Shown here one piece after another: positions 25,316 through 34,893 of a stretch of 64,000 bases of DNA. Under the pieces are notes generated by a model. That model had not been told where the DNA came from. It saw only the letters and a list, made by a program, of their open reading frames with translations, and did not search any database. The position numbers and the translations under genes are program-made. This DNA is from Prolixibacter denitrificans. Lineage in GTDB: Bacteria; Bacteroidota; Bacteroidia; Bacteroidales; Prolixibacteraceae. Numbering within the stretch: the first letter of the stretch is position 1; the number at the start of each line of letters is the position of its first letter. Location of the stretch: assembly GCF_003014495.1 (NCBI RefSeq), contig NZ_PYGC01000013.1, positions 46,061 through 110,060 on the forward strand, read 5' to 3'.

Positions 25316-26100
25316 GATAGGTGTTTAGTTAGTTTATTCAGTAACAGAATCTTCTGTTTCATTCGATTGATTTTCGTGTCGGGATATAACATCGAAACAC
25401 CGATGCAATATTTTGAAAAGCCAACAGGCCTGATTCCGTGTTTTCGCAAAATACTGGTAAAACCAGCATGCCGGCTGAACTGTTCCTGCTTTAGTTCAAT
25501 AACCGACACATCGCCCAGTGCTTTCCACTCTTCCTTATCGAGTGAAAAATAGATGTCCGTATCAATCGTAATTCGCTCGTTTACTGTTTTATGAACCAAC
25601 GAAATTCGATTAAACTTATTGTAGAGTTTCGTTTCCAGATCTTCCCGATTATAAGGCGTTTGTTCCGACACAAATTGATCTTCCACCTCATTTTCTTCCG
25701 GAATTCGTTCTTGTCGCGAAATGCGTTTTTTAATGGTCCGGCCGCGGTTCAGTTTGAACTTCGATTCCAGAAAACGCATTCCCGTCAGGGGATATTCCCG
25801 GAAACGGACTTTGTAACGATTTAATTTACCGTTGACATGCGCTTTAAACATGGCAAAATCGGGCGTATCGAGGTATTTTGTCCGGTAAGGCAAATTTCGG
25901 ACTCCATCGATACTAAGCACCTGGTAATCCGACCATATTTCCGACAGGATCTCTTCCAGTTTATCTACAGAAACCACAAACTTCGAATCCACACGATTCA
26001 TCAAACGCGCTTTGTCTGCATCATTCAAACTAATCGGCTCAAAATGATTAAGTAATTGCTGCAAATCAACTGACATTCCTGACCATTTTTTATCACTCAA
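25312..26100 (-). CDS. VTC-domain polyphosphate polymerase-like protein
   Basis: 262 aa single VTC domain. Basic residues of the tunnel are visible in NLPYRTKYLDTPDFAMF, KLNRYKVRFREY and ESKFKLNRGRTIKKRI, and the acidic end ISLVHKTVNERITIDTDIYF includes likely metal ligands. In yeast Vtc4 this fold makes polyphosphate from ATP; bacterial versions are less studied. An alternative start is the ATG at 26076. First gene of the VTC-DUF4956-DUF2490 operon. Confidence 0.85.
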   Translation of the reverse strand: MSDKKWSGMSVDLQQLLNHFEPISLNDADKARLMNRVDSKFVVSVDKLEEILSEIWSDYQVLSIDGVRNLPYRTKYLDTPDFAMFKAHVNGKLNRYKVRFREYPLTGMRFLESKFKLNRGRTIKKRISRQERIPEENEVEDQFVSEQTPYNREDLETKLYNKFNRISLVHKTVNERITIDTDIYFSLDKEEWKALGDVSVIELKQEQFSRHAGFTSILRKHGIRPVGFSKYCIGVSMLYPDTKINRMKQKILLLNKLTKHLS

Positions 26101-26344
26101 AGATGCCTGATTTATTTAACATCAGGAAAAATATTGAGGAAAATGTAATAAGAAAGAAAAGAAATCAAACCGAAAAATGATTCTTCACATAATTCGCGGA
26201 TACTACCTGCCCGGATTATAAAAAAATCACCGCGAACCGCTCTATCCTCTGGTTTTATGCATGTAAAACATGGCGATATTTATAAAAGTTGTTTTTGAAC
26301 ATAAAAGGATTGGGTGGCTGCCTTTGAAAACTTTACTATTTTGC

Positions 26345-26526
26345 GCACTCAAATCTAGAAGCTGTTTTACTGTTCGGGATAACCGGAAGCATTATAAATA
26401 ATAATTATCGGTTATCTTTTCATAATTCAGATTATTACCATAACTTAGTTAAAGTATTGGTAAGTCGAAAATATTCAACATTGTTTCTTAATGATGGCTG
26501 TACCAACCAGACAGCCGTCGGTTTTT
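26345..26526 (+). ncRNA. Candidate structured small RNA
   Basis: About 180 nt on the plus strand. A perfect 8-bp hairpin GATAACCG/CGGTTATC (26378-26385 with 26409-26416) comes first. A second hairpin TTACCA/TGGTAA (26435-26440 with 26458-26463) has an inner ACTT/AAGT-type stem. The segment ends in a terminator (26493-26519) followed by GGTTTTT. The stretch before it, TTTGAAAACTTTACTATTTTGC, resembles a Bacteroidota promoter, although spacing is not canonical. No reading frame fits. It could be a 6S-type or other Bacteroidota RNA, but I cannot assign it. Confidence 0.45.
26493..26526 (+). terminator. Intrinsic terminator of the candidate small RNA
   Basis: GATGGCTGT (26493-26501) pairs with ACAGCCGTC (26511-26519) with one G-U wobble, followed by GGTTTTT. 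No gene lies immediately upstream on this strand, which implies a non-coding transcript. Confidence 0.7.
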
Positions 26527-26564
26527 ATGCTTTGGTGTTTTTAGTTTATGATTAGGACAAGAAA

Positions 26565-26593
26565 GGGGACTGAATAACTTCAGCCCCCTTTTC
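26565..26593. terminator. Intrinsic terminator after the dipeptidase gene
   Basis: GGGGACTGAA (26565-26574) pairs with TTCAGCCCCC (26579-26588) with one mismatch and a 4-nt loop. A T run follows on plus and TTTC on minus. Confidence 0.65.
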
Positions 26594-26614
26594 GTTTTAC
26601 TGCAATCAAGCTTT

Positions 26615-28078
26615 TTATTTCGCTTCCGGAATTTTAGTCAATACTTCGACCAGCAAATCCCAGAACTTAGTCACCGTTTCGATTTCAATCTTCTCGTCTG
26701 GCGAATGCGCTCCCCGAATGGTAGGCCCAAATGAAATCATATCCAACGACGGGTACTTCTCCAGGAATAATCCGCATTCGAGTCCGGCATGAATCGACCG
26801 TACAATGGGCTCTTGCGTAAAGAGTTTGCTGTAAGCAGTACGGGTAATCTCCATGATTTCGGAGTCCGGATTGGGAGTCCAGCCCGGGTAACCTTCGCTG
26901 TGGCGAACTTCGGCACCAGCCAACTGGAAAACCGATTTAACCATGGCGGCTGCATCCTCTTTGCCACTGTTCAGGTCGCTGCGCTGGCTGGTTGTTATCT
27001 CGATTTGATTTCCTTCCGTGAACTTCACCGAAGCCAGGTTGGTGGATGTTTCTACCATTCCCGGCATCCGGAAACTCATTCCCAACACACCATGCGGACA
27101 AGCATACAACGCAAGCAGCAACTTTTGCTGCGTTTCTTCGTCCATTACAGTCGGCGGAGCCTCTGTACTTTCCAGATCCAGTTTCAGTTTGGGTTCGGTA
27201 ATCGATAACTCGTTCTGCACAGCGGTGCGGAAAACATTAAAGTCAGCCGTCAACTGTTCTTTTTTGTCGGAAGGTACCAGGATAACACCAAACGCTTCGC
27301 GTGCAATCGCGTTACGCAAATTTCCACCATCGAACGACGCCAGACGTGCTCCGTATTTCTGCGTAGCATCCCAAATAAAGCGGTTCAGAATTTTGTTGGC
27401 ATTTCCCCTGCCCTTGTGAATATCATCACCCGAATGACCGCCTAACAATCCGGTTACCGATAATTTAACGGCAAACATCCCGGCAGGAGAAGCTTCCGGT
27501 TGATAATTGAACGTAGCAACGGTATCGACGCCACCGGCACAACCAATGAACAACTCCCCTTCGTCTTCCGAATCAAGGTTCAAAAGAATCGAGCCGCTCA
27601 AAAAGCCGGGTTGCAATGCAAACGCGCCCGTCAGTCCCGTCTCTTCATCTACAGTGAAAAGGCTTTCGATGGGGCCATGCTCGAAATCGTTGGCCGTCAG
27701 AACCGCCATGGCAGCGGCCATACCAATTCCACAGTCCGCACCAAGTGTCGTACCTTCGGCCGTCACCCATTCCCCATCGACATATGCTTTGATGGGATCT
27801 TTCTCGAAATCATGCTGGGTATCTGAATTCTTTTCGCACACCATATCAATATGCGACTGTAGAATCACCGTTTTCACTTTTTCCTTTCCGGGAGTAGCCG
27901 GTTTGGAGATTAAAACATTTCCTGCCTCATCCGTTTTGGCATCCAAATTATGTTTTGCAGCAAATTCCAGCAGGAACTGAATAATCTGCTCCTCCTTTTT
28001 TGATGGCCTGGGAACCTGGCAAATATCTTCAAAATAGTCCCATACAGGCTGCGGAGAGAGCTTATTTAACTTTCTCAT
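26615..28078 (-). CDS. pepD: Aminoacyl-histidine dipeptidase (PepD, M20 family)
   Basis: 487 aa from the ATG at 28078; this start places the conserved N-terminus MRKLNKLSPQPVWDYFEDIC first. Cytoplasmic dinuclear zinc peptidase of the PepD type that cleaves Xaa-His and other dipeptides. Metal ligands can be placed at His in LQSHIDMVCEK, Asp in LGADCGIGMA, the Glu pair in VDEETGLTGA, Asp in LLNLDSEDEGELFIG, and the C-terminal His in RGAHSPDE. Length fits the family. Monocistronic. Confidence 0.93.
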   Translation of the reverse strand: MRKLNKLSPQPVWDYFEDICQVPRPSKKEEQIIQFLLEFAAKHNLDAKTDEAGNVLISKPATPGKEKVKTVILQSHIDMVCEKNSDTQHDFEKDPIKAYVDGEWVTAEGTTLGADCGIGMAAAMAVLTANDFEHGPIESLFTVDEETGLTGAFALQPGFLSGSILLNLDSEDEGELFIGCAGGVDTVATFNYQPEASPAGMFAVKLSVTGLLGGHSGDDIHKGRGNANKILNRFIWDATQKYGARLASFDGGNLRNAIAREAFGVILVPSDKKEQLTADFNVFRTAVQNELSITEPKLKLDLESTEAPPTVMDEETQQKLLLALYACPHGVLGMSFRMPGMVETSTNLASVKFTEGNQIEITTSQRSDLNSGKEDAAAMVKSVFQLAGAEVRHSEGYPGWTPNPDSEIMEITRTAYSKLFTQEPIVRSIHAGLECGLFLEKYPSLDMISFGPTIRGAHSPDEKIEIETVTKFWDLLVEVLTKIPEAK

Positions 28079-28247
28079 GGAAGTAGTATTTTTATTTTCG
28101 TTATGCAACGAAAGTACAAATTCGCCGGGGAATGACGGGAATCAATCGTTAAAATTGTTAAATTGGCCAACGAAAATAAGACAAGACACAAAACAATAGC
28201 ATGTATTGTTTATTCGTTTATCTCTACAAACATTAATTTTTAATCTT

Positions 28248-28943
28248 ATGAAACGACTACTTCTGTCATTCGCATTGGTGGCTCTGACCACCTCACTGTT
28301 TGCTCAACTCCCGATTAGCCTTGGTATCAAGGGAAGTATTAACTCTACAAAAATTACAACCGACAATGCCATTGCCGGTGCATCAAGCTACACCCTCAAT
28401 GACCTGAAGGCAGACGCAGCTAACGGCTTCAATGTTGGTGCATTTCTGCGACTGAAACACAATAAGGTTTTTCTTCAGCCTGAATTGCTGTACAGTGTGC
28501 AAAAAGGAAAAACAACTTACACCATTCCTACCTCTACGACGCAAAGTGGTTTGGAAGGAGCTGTCACACAGCACATGGATGTAAAGTCCGTTCAGATACC
28601 GTTGTTGTTTGGTGTTAAAGTACTCGACCTGAAAGTTGCTTCCGTCAACCTGATGACTGGTCCTGCCATGTCGTTTATCCTCGATGGAAGTGAGATTACA
28701 CTGAATAAAACAGATGGTGTTGCAGTTGACCCAAGCCTGTACGACCCGAACAACTTCAAAAATAATACCTGGGACTGGCAGGCAGGAGTCGGTGTCGATG
28801 TAGCTATGTTGTCTCTTGACGTACGTTACGCATGGGGATTGACTAACGTATCAGAAGGTGTCTCCAACAATGACCCGACAGTTATTGGCTTTAAAAACAA
28901 AGGCAATTCACTGATCTTATCGCTGGGCATCAGATTGTTCTAA
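28248..28943 (+). CDS. PorT-like outer-membrane beta-barrel protein
   Basis: 231 aa from the ATG at 28248, which begins a clean signal peptide (MKRLLLSFALVALTTSLFAQ). The mature part is a small barrel: ISLGIKGSINSTKI, VFLQPELLYSVQKG, a last strand SLILSLGIRLF. This is the Bacteroidota outer_membrane_beta-barrel/PorT-like layout. Function not determinable. Terminator follows at 28968. Confidence 0.82.
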   Translation: MKRLLLSFALVALTTSLFAQLPISLGIKGSINSTKITTDNAIAGASSYTLNDLKADAANGFNVGAFLRLKHNKVFLQPELLYSVQKGKTTYTIPTSTTQSGLEGAVTQHMDVKSVQIPLLFGVKVLDLKVASVNLMTGPAMSFILDGSEITLNKTDGVAVDPSLYDPNNFKNNTWDWQAGVGVDVAMLSLDVRYAWGLTNVSEGVSNNDPTVIGFKNKGNSLILSLGIRLF

Positions 28944-28967
28944 GAAAACATTTCATACTATTGATAT

Positions 28968-28992
28968 AACGGCCGGATTGATTCCGGCCGTT
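28968..28992 (+). terminator. Intrinsic terminator after the barrel gene
   Basis: AACGGCCGGA (28968-28977) pairs perfectly with TCCGGCCGTT (28983-28992) over a 5-nt loop, followed by TTCTTTG. Confidence 0.85.
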
Positions 28993-29086
28993 TTCTTTGT
29001 AATCCTTACGGAAAAAGGTTTTCCGGTAATCACATATTGTTAAAATATTATATCTTCACATTTCGAAGATCAACTGAACCTGGATT

Positions 29087-30868
29087 TTGAATTTCGAAGT
29101 ACTCATAGTATTTGTTGTCCTGGCATTCATACTGGTATCCCTTTACTTTGAGATACTGGGGCCATCCTTTACGTTCGTAATTGCCATCTCGGTTCTGGGC
29201 GTTTCACGCATTCTCACCCCTGCTGAAATCCTGAGCGGCTTTGCCAATGTGCAGTTGGTCGTCATTTTGCTACTGCTGCTGCTTGGCGATATTTTCCGGC
29301 AAACGCCCATCATGGAAATGCTCTTCGATAAAGTCTTCAAAGGAGCGAGAACCTACAAAGGCTTCATGCTTCGAATGATGACACTGGTGGCCGGTTTTTC
29401 GGCTTTTTTGAACAATACTCCGTTGGTAGCCATCATGATGCCCTATGTGCACAACTGGAGCAAGCGAAACAACACTTCCCCGTCCAAATTATTAATACCG
29501 CTGTCTTACGCAGCCATTCTCGGTGGTTGTGCCACACTGATTGGTACATCAACTAACCTGATTGTGAACGGCATGGTGCTGGATCAGGAAATCATTCCCG
29601 GATTACCTTCGCTCGACATGTTTGATTTCTTCCCGGTAGGTGCAGCCATGGCGGTTATCGGAATAGCCTACATGCTTTTGTTTAGCAAGAAATTACTTCC
29701 CGAAAGGAAAGATGCCATGTCGCAGTTCCGGTCACGTAACCGCGAATATATTCTGCAAACACAGATCAATGAAGGTTCTCCCCTTGCGGGAAAAGATATC
29801 CGGAACGAAAGCCTCGACCGGTTGAAAGGTTTGTACCTGGTAGAAGTGATTCGTGATAACGAACGAATCCCTGCCATCTCGCTCACCACACAGCTTCGCG
29901 TTAACGACCAGCTGGTGTTTGCCGGTGACACCGAAACTATTGCAGATATCATTACCCAAACGGACTCAGGACTCTCCTTTCCCACATTAGGCTCACTACA
30001 GGAAAGTAAAAACAGCGAGGTGGTGGAGGTGGTCATTTCGCATAACTCGTCCCTTATCGGGAAGACCGTTATGGAAGCCAATTTCCGTGGACGCTACGAT
30101 GCGGCCATTATTGCCATCCACCGTAATGGAGAACGTATTTCGGGTAAAATCACTTTCCAGAAACTAAAAGCTGGTGACGTTCTGTTGCTCTTTGTGGGTA
30201 AAAGTTTCGAAAGTCGTTCAGCCGGAACGCTCGATTTCTACTACATTTCTAAGGTAAAGGCACACAGAAAACTGGCCAACTGGCAATACTTTGTTCTTTT
30301 CGGAGGGACCGGACTGGCCATTCTGCTTTCAGCCCTGCGGCTCGTGCCGCTGTTCACGTCACTGCTGGTGCTTATCATCCTCATCAACATGCTCAAGATC
30401 TATCCGCCAAAGGACATTCCGAAGAGTATTGATTATGAATTGGCCATGGTGATTGCTTTGTCGCTGGCGTTGGGGACTGCCATGTTGAAAACAGGAGTTG
30501 CTGAAATGCTGGCAAATAGTCTTATCTCTATCTTTTTACCTTTCGGGAAAGTAGCTCTTTTGGCGGGCATATTCCTGATAACGTCGTTATTAGCGAACCT
30601 CATAACCAACAAGGCCGCTGTTGCACTAATATTTCCCATTTCGCTAACGATGGCCTCCAACCTGAGTCTGCCGCCACAACCGTTTATTTTGGTTGTAGCA
30701 TTTGCCGCTGCCGCCAACTTCATGACGCCCATCGGCTACCAGACCAACCTGATGGTTTATGGTCCGGGCGGTTATTCATTCCGCGATTTCTTTAAGATTG
30801 GATTTCCGTTGACGATACTTTACATGGCAGCGACGGTAACCATTCTGGGACTTACTTACCTTCGGTAA
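29087..30868 (+). CDS. SLC13-family anion permease with two TrkA-C domains
   Basis: 593 aa starting at TTG. Two blocks of transmembrane helices (residues about 1-205 and 395-593) flank two cytoplasmic TrkA_C/RCK-C domains (about 215-300 and 310-390). The family motif in FLNNTPLVAIMMPYV and GTSTNLIVNGMV is clear, and the second half has NKAAVALIFPI and NFMTPIGYQTNLMVYGPGGY. Such proteins transport sulfate, dicarboxylates or other anions; sulfur context elsewhere in the window is not close enough to decide. It abuts the convergent phosphatase gene with no gap. Confidence 0.88.
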   Translation: MNFEVLIVFVVLAFILVSLYFEILGPSFTFVIAISVLGVSRILTPAEILSGFANVQLVVILLLLLLGDIFRQTPIMEMLFDKVFKGARTYKGFMLRMMTLVAGFSAFLNNTPLVAIMMPYVHNWSKRNNTSPSKLLIPLSYAAILGGCATLIGTSTNLIVNGMVLDQEIIPGLPSLDMFDFFPVGAAMAVIGIAYMLLFSKKLLPERKDAMSQFRSRNREYILQTQINEGSPLAGKDIRNESLDRLKGLYLVEVIRDNERIPAISLTTQLRVNDQLVFAGDTETIADIITQTDSGLSFPTLGSLQESKNSEVVEVVISHNSSLIGKTVMEANFRGRYDAAIIAIHRNGERISGKITFQKLKAGDVLLLFVGKSFESRSAGTLDFYYISKVKAHRKLANWQYFVLFGGTGLAILLSALRLVPLFTSLLVLIILINMLKIYPPKDIPKSIDYELAMVIALSLALGTAMLKTGVAEMLANSLISIFLPFGKVALLAGIFLITSLLANLITNKAAVALIFPISLTMASNLSLPPQPFILVVAFAAAANFMTPIGYQTNLMVYGPGGYSFRDFFKIGFPLTILYMAATVTILGLTYLR

Positions 30869-32776
30869 TTACTCTTCCTGTCCGATATTTCCAAAGTACT
30901 TAACAGCAAACAACGTGGTATCGTCTCGTTGCTCGAGGCGACCACGGAAACTAAGTAGAGAGTCCAGAATGCCTTCCACCATGGCTTCCGGTTCAACCTG
31001 TCCCACCTGGGCAATTTCATAGCGAAGTCGATCCTGACCGAACATCTTACCACTCTCGTTTTGCTCTTCGGTTACTCCATCCGTATACGTAATCAACATT
31101 TCGCCCGGTTTAAAGACCATCTTCGTTTCATCAAATGTCTGACGAGGCATCACACCTACCGGGATTCCGTGTGAATGTTGCAGCTCCTCTACAGCGCCAT
31201 CACGCCGGAGCAGATATGGATGTGGGTGACCAGCGTTGCAATAGGTAAAGGTACCGGTCGATATTTCGAGCACGGAAAGGAAAACCGTAACAAACATATC
31301 CGATTCGGCATCAGAACACAGCTCTTCGTTCAGACGCTCCATGATACTGCCCACCTGTATATTGGCCGTGGCAATTCCGCGCATCAACGTACGGGTCATA
31401 ACCGAGAACATGGCCGCCGGAATGCCTTTTCCCAGCGTATCACAAATAGAAATACATAGTTTATCTTCATCCAGGAAAAAGACGTCGAACAAGTCGCCTC
31501 CAACCGAGCGGGCCGGAATAAGCTTTCCGAAGCAATCGAACTCTTTCCTATCGGGAAAAATCGGGAAACGCGAAGGCACAATACTCATCTCAATCGAACG
31601 GGCCAAATCAAGCTCCCGGTCCAACTCTTCCTGATCCCGCCGGCTCTGAACCCACCGGGCATGGTAGTTCTCCATCCGCTGCTTCATGTGCGCCAGACCT
31701 CCGGCCAGCACCTCAAACTCATTTCCGACAACTTCCAGCGGCTCCCCTTCCTCTTCCATAATTCGGCGCGCTTCGTCTGCCAACTGCGTGATGGGAGTTG
31801 TTACCGAGCGGGAAAGCAGAATAGTTACCGATACCATCACTCCGGTTCCTATTAAAACAAGAAACATTACCAGTATAATTACCTTCCGCAACTCTCCCAA
31901 TAATTCGGAATAAGGAACCAGCACCATCATCAACCAACCGTTCTCGGTTACCGGCCAATAAACGGCCGTGGCACGTCTTCCGCCGTAGCAGGCAGGATTC
32001 AACAACGTTTTTCCACCCACTCCACGGGAAATAATTCTTTTTATCTTACTCAGATCGCCCAGAGAAAAACAGTGGCTCAGTGTATCAACATTCTCATTCA
32101 GAAAAGCCGGCTGCGGATGATAAACCACTTTTCCCTTCGAAGAAAAAAGAATGGGAAATCCGCTCTTGTATATCTGAATTCCTGATAACTCGTTGTAGAC
32201 ATCCTTCAACGACATCACCGAACAAGCAATGGCCGGTACTTCCTTCCCGTTTTTCTTCACATGAAACGGAATAGCATAGGCAATACATTGTGTTTTATGC
32301 CCCTCCACCCAGAATGGGTCGGACCAACCTGCCTTACCGGAAACAAAAACCTGATGATACCAGTCCTGCAACTGGGTACACATCGGCAAGTCACTATCCG
32401 AGCCGATGATGGTTGAGTCTTTCCGGTAAAAAAAATGGTCAACTTCTTCTGAACTATTGAGATTTTCTTTCAGCTGGACAGCTTCCAGATGAGGATTTGA
32501 CTTTAAAACGAGCTGCAGCAGATCTTCCATCTCCTGCGCACTATTCATCTGCTTAGTGCCTGATTCAATGATTTCTGCAGATTTACGTGCATGTACAACT
32601 GCATCGTTTACTAAGAGCGAAGCCGTGTGTGTGACAGTCTGGGCACGGTCGGCCAGTCCGTCTAGAATGGTGTCACGGGTAAAGCGGTAACCGATGGCCA
32701 CAATCAGCATGGTTAGCGTAAACCCTGCCAGTAAGAGATAGAAGCTTAGGTGAAAAGCTATATTTTGATTTTTCAT
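30869..32776 (-). CDS. Membrane SpoIIE-type serine phosphatase with Cache sensor and HAMP domain
   Basis: 635 aa: transmembrane helix about 12-32, extracytoplasmic dCache-type sensor about 35-280, second helix about 290-315 (VIILVMFLVLIGTGVMVSV), HAMP about 315-370, and a C-terminal SpoIIE/PP2C phosphatase. Metal-binding acidic residues of the phosphatase lie in GGDLFDVFFLDEDKL, ISDTLGKGIPAAMFS (as CDTLGKG) and TYTDGVTEEQN. Proteins like this (RsbU/RsbP) dephosphorylate anti-anti-sigma factors in partner switching. No STAS or anti-sigma gene is adjacent, so the target is unknown. Confidence 0.9.
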   Translation of the reverse strand: MKNQNIAFHLSFYLLLAGFTLTMLIVAIGYRFTRDTILDGLADRAQTVTHTASLLVNDAVVHARKSAEIIESGTKQMNSAQEMEDLLQLVLKSNPHLEAVQLKENLNSSEEVDHFFYRKDSTIIGSDSDLPMCTQLQDWYHQVFVSGKAGWSDPFWVEGHKTQCIAYAIPFHVKKNGKEVPAIACSVMSLKDVYNELSGIQIYKSGFPILFSSKGKVVYHPQPAFLNENVDTLSHCFSLGDLSKIKRIISRGVGGKTLLNPACYGGRRATAVYWPVTENGWLMMVLVPYSELLGELRKVIILVMFLVLIGTGVMVSVTILLSRSVTTPITQLADEARRIMEEEGEPLEVVGNEFEVLAGGLAHMKQRMENYHARWVQSRRDQEELDRELDLARSIEMSIVPSRFPIFPDRKEFDCFGKLIPARSVGGDLFDVFFLDEDKLCISICDTLGKGIPAAMFSVMTRTLMRGIATANIQVGSIMERLNEELCSDAESDMFVTVFLSVLEISTGTFTYCNAGHPHPYLLRRDGAVEELQHSHGIPVGVMPRQTFDETKMVFKPGEMLITYTDGVTEEQNESGKMFGQDRLRYEIAQVGQVEPEAMVEGILDSLLSFRGRLEQRDDTTLFAVKYFGNIGQEE

Positions 32777-32834
32777 AGAAATCGAATTGACTTTTCTAAA
32801 ATTATGAAAATCAAAATTAACTTCAAATTATAAA

Positions 32835-33689
32835 TTACTGCATCCAGACCCGGGTACCGGCAAACTGGCAGGAATGTGCTGCAATTTTAGCTGCTTTTTC
32901 TAGTGCAGGCACAAAATCGTGCAGACGATGAAGGTAGTAAGCAAATGCACCATGAAAAATATCTCCGGCCCCTAACGTATCGACGGGTTCCACTTCAGGA
33001 ACGGGAAGTTCCACTACATCAAAGCCATCTTTGTACAAAATAGGCTTTCCTCCCCGGGTAATAGCCACGTGGTGAATTCCTTTCTCGGAAAGGTAACGGA
33101 ACAGCTCTTCTTTATTGTTACACCACGGCGGCATAAATTTTTCGGAGCAGATGGCATAATTTACATGCGGAAGCAGTCGTTCCAAACCATCTTTCCAACT
33201 TCCACCATCCAAAATAACAGGGATATCACGTCTCCGGGCTTCGCAGGCAACTTCGATCGCCTTCTGAATGTAAAAGCCATCGAGAAGAACAAAATCGAAC
33301 TGGTTTTCCTCCATCAAGCCACGGCTGTCGAAACTGACATCATAGTCGGCCGGATGGTTGGTAAAAATTGTTCGATCACCATTATCCGACGTGGTGACCA
33401 CTGAAGCAATCACAGGCTTTTCCTCGCGCTGAGCGGCCAAATCGTGATGTTCTATGTTGAACTTACGCAGATCTTCTTGTAAAAAAGAATAGAAAGCATT
33501 TTGACCGAAAGCGGAAACCAGATGAGCTCTTCCTCCCAGGTGAGAATAAGTGACAGCCGCATTGGTAGCAGGGCCACCTACCAGAATATCGGGTGCATCG
33601 GGCGATTTAACTTTATTGTCAGGCGTAGGAAACTGATCAATAATGTGATGAATATCTATCGTGGTCAAGCCTAAGAATAAGCCTTTCAT
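32835..33689 (-). CDS. PfkB-family carbohydrate/nucleoside kinase
   Basis: 284 aa from the ATG at 33689, the start that best fits the family N-terminus (MKGLFLGLTTIDIHHI). Ribokinase fold with the substrate loop GGPATNAAVTYSHLGG (about residues 39-54) and the C-terminal catalytic motif DTLGAGDIFHGAFAYYL, whose Asp is the base. Substrate could be ribose, a fructose derivative or a nucleoside; the sequence does not say. Apparently monocistronic. Confidence 0.88.
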   Translation of the reverse strand: MKGLFLGLTTIDIHHIIDQFPTPDNKVKSPDAPDILVGGPATNAAVTYSHLGGRAHLVSAFGQNAFYSFLQEDLRKFNIEHHDLAAQREEKPVIASVVTTSDNGDRTIFTNHPADYDVSFDSRGLMEENQFDFVLLDGFYIQKAIEVACEARRRDIPVILDGGSWKDGLERLLPHVNYAICSEKFMPPWCNNKEELFRYLSEKGIHHVAITRGGKPILYKDGFDVVELPVPEVEPVDTLGAGDIFHGAFAYYLHRLHDFVPALEKAAKIAAHSCQFAGTRVWMQ

Positions 33690-33888
33690 GATGTAACAAA
33701 AATGATACAATTAAAATTCAGCCGCGAATATAGAAAATAAAAAGGCCGCCAATCATGACGACCTTCCGAAACTGCATCAAAAACATATTTTTTAACAACA
33801 GGCCAATCTATTTATAGATATTTAAATGTTGGCAAACGCATTCAACTAGCGTATTGCCCGGAACCAAACCGGTTTATCCGAACAAAAA

Positions 33889-33910
33889 AGGGCCGCCCAA
33901 CGGCAGCCCT
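33889..33910 (-). terminator. Intrinsic terminator after fabG
   Basis: On the minus strand, AGGGCTGCC pairs with GGCGGCCCT (complements of 33902-33910 and 33889-33897) with one wobble, 4-nt loop, then a T run. A weaker second hairpin lies near 33740-33765. Confidence 0.8.
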
Positions 33911-33941
33911 GATTCATATAGAATGTAATTTAATTTCGGTA

Positions 33942-34688
33942 TCAGGTATTCATTCCACCGCAAACATTTACCACCTGTCCGGTTACGTAAGATGAGAGAT
34001 CGGACGCCAGGAAAACGCAGGTATTGGCTACATCTTCCGGAGTTCCGCCCCGACGCATCGGGATTTGAGCTTCCCATGCTTTTTTCACGTCTTCCGGAAG
34101 TACACCGGTCATTTCGGTGATGATGAATCCTGGAGCAACCGCATTGTGGCGAATACCCCGTAAGCCCATCTCTTTGGCAGCTGACTTGGTGAAACCGATG
34201 ATTCCTGCTTTCGATGCAGAATAGTTACACTGATTTGCATTTCCCGAAACGCCAACCACCGAGCTCATGTTGATAACGCTACCTGAAGCTTGTTTCCACA
34301 TGACCGGCTGAACAGCTTTGGTGAAATTGAAAACTGATTTCAGGTTCACGGCGATTACCGCATCCCACTGATCTTCAGTCATTCTTTTCAATGCACCGTC
34401 TTTGGTGATTCCGGCATTGTTGACCAAAATATCGATGCGACCAAAATCTTCAGCGATTTGCTTTACAACCGTCTGAGTTTCCTCGTAATTGGCAGCGTTG
34501 GATGCGTAGCCTTTTGCTTTTACACCCAAAGCAGCAATCTCTTTCTCGGTTGCTTCAGCCGCTTCGTTAATTACCAGATCGGTAAAAGCAATGTTGCAAC
34601 CCTCTTGCGCAAAACGCAGTGCAATGGCTTTACCGATTCCTCTGGCAGCACCGGTAACAATGGCAGTTTTTCCTTCTAAAAGTTTCAT
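33942..34688 (-). CDS. fabG: 3-oxoacyl-[acyl-carrier-protein] reductase FabG
   Basis: 248 aa short-chain dehydrogenase. Cofactor loop TGAARGIG (12-19), NNAG (90-93), catalytic triad S143, Y156, K160 (in SVVGVSGNANQCNYSASKAG), and the C-terminal SYVTGQVVNVCGGMNT characteristic of FabG. Reduces beta-ketoacyl-ACP with NADPH in fatty acid elongation. It stands alone here, away from other fab genes (a fabF is at 54.4 kb), which is common in Bacteroidota. Confidence 0.93.
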   Translation of the reverse strand: MKLLEGKTAIVTGAARGIGKAIALRFAQEGCNIAFTDLVINEAAEATEKEIAALGVKAKGYASNAANYEETQTVVKQIAEDFGRIDILVNNAGITKDGALKRMTEDQWDAVIAVNLKSVFNFTKAVQPVMWKQASGSVINMSSVVGVSGNANQCNYSASKAGIIGFTKSAAKEMGLRGIRHNAVAPGFIITEMTGVLPEDVKKAWEAQIPMRRGGTPEDVANTCVFLASDLSSYVTGQVVNVCGGMNT

Positions 34689-34893
34689 GTGTTCTATAGT
34701 TTACTTTAATGGTCATCAAGAAATGCCCACATTTCTTTCCGGAAAATAACCGGAAGGATTTTGTTAACGAAAAACAAAAATATAAATCTTTCCCAAGGAT
34801 AAATTTCCAAGTGGTCATTTCTCGGGATAAATTCATCCATATTGCATCCAAAATTGTCTTTCGCGGTAAAATTCGAACTTACGCGTTGAAAAT

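Larger units (their letters stand above)
26101..26614. other. Intergenic region, about 510 bp, with a candidate small RNA
   Basis: Between the start of the VTC gene and the end of the dipeptidase gene. The right half holds a candidate structured RNA and two terminators (listed separately). The left half should hold the VTC promoter. No coding frame is convincing. Confidence 0.5.
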
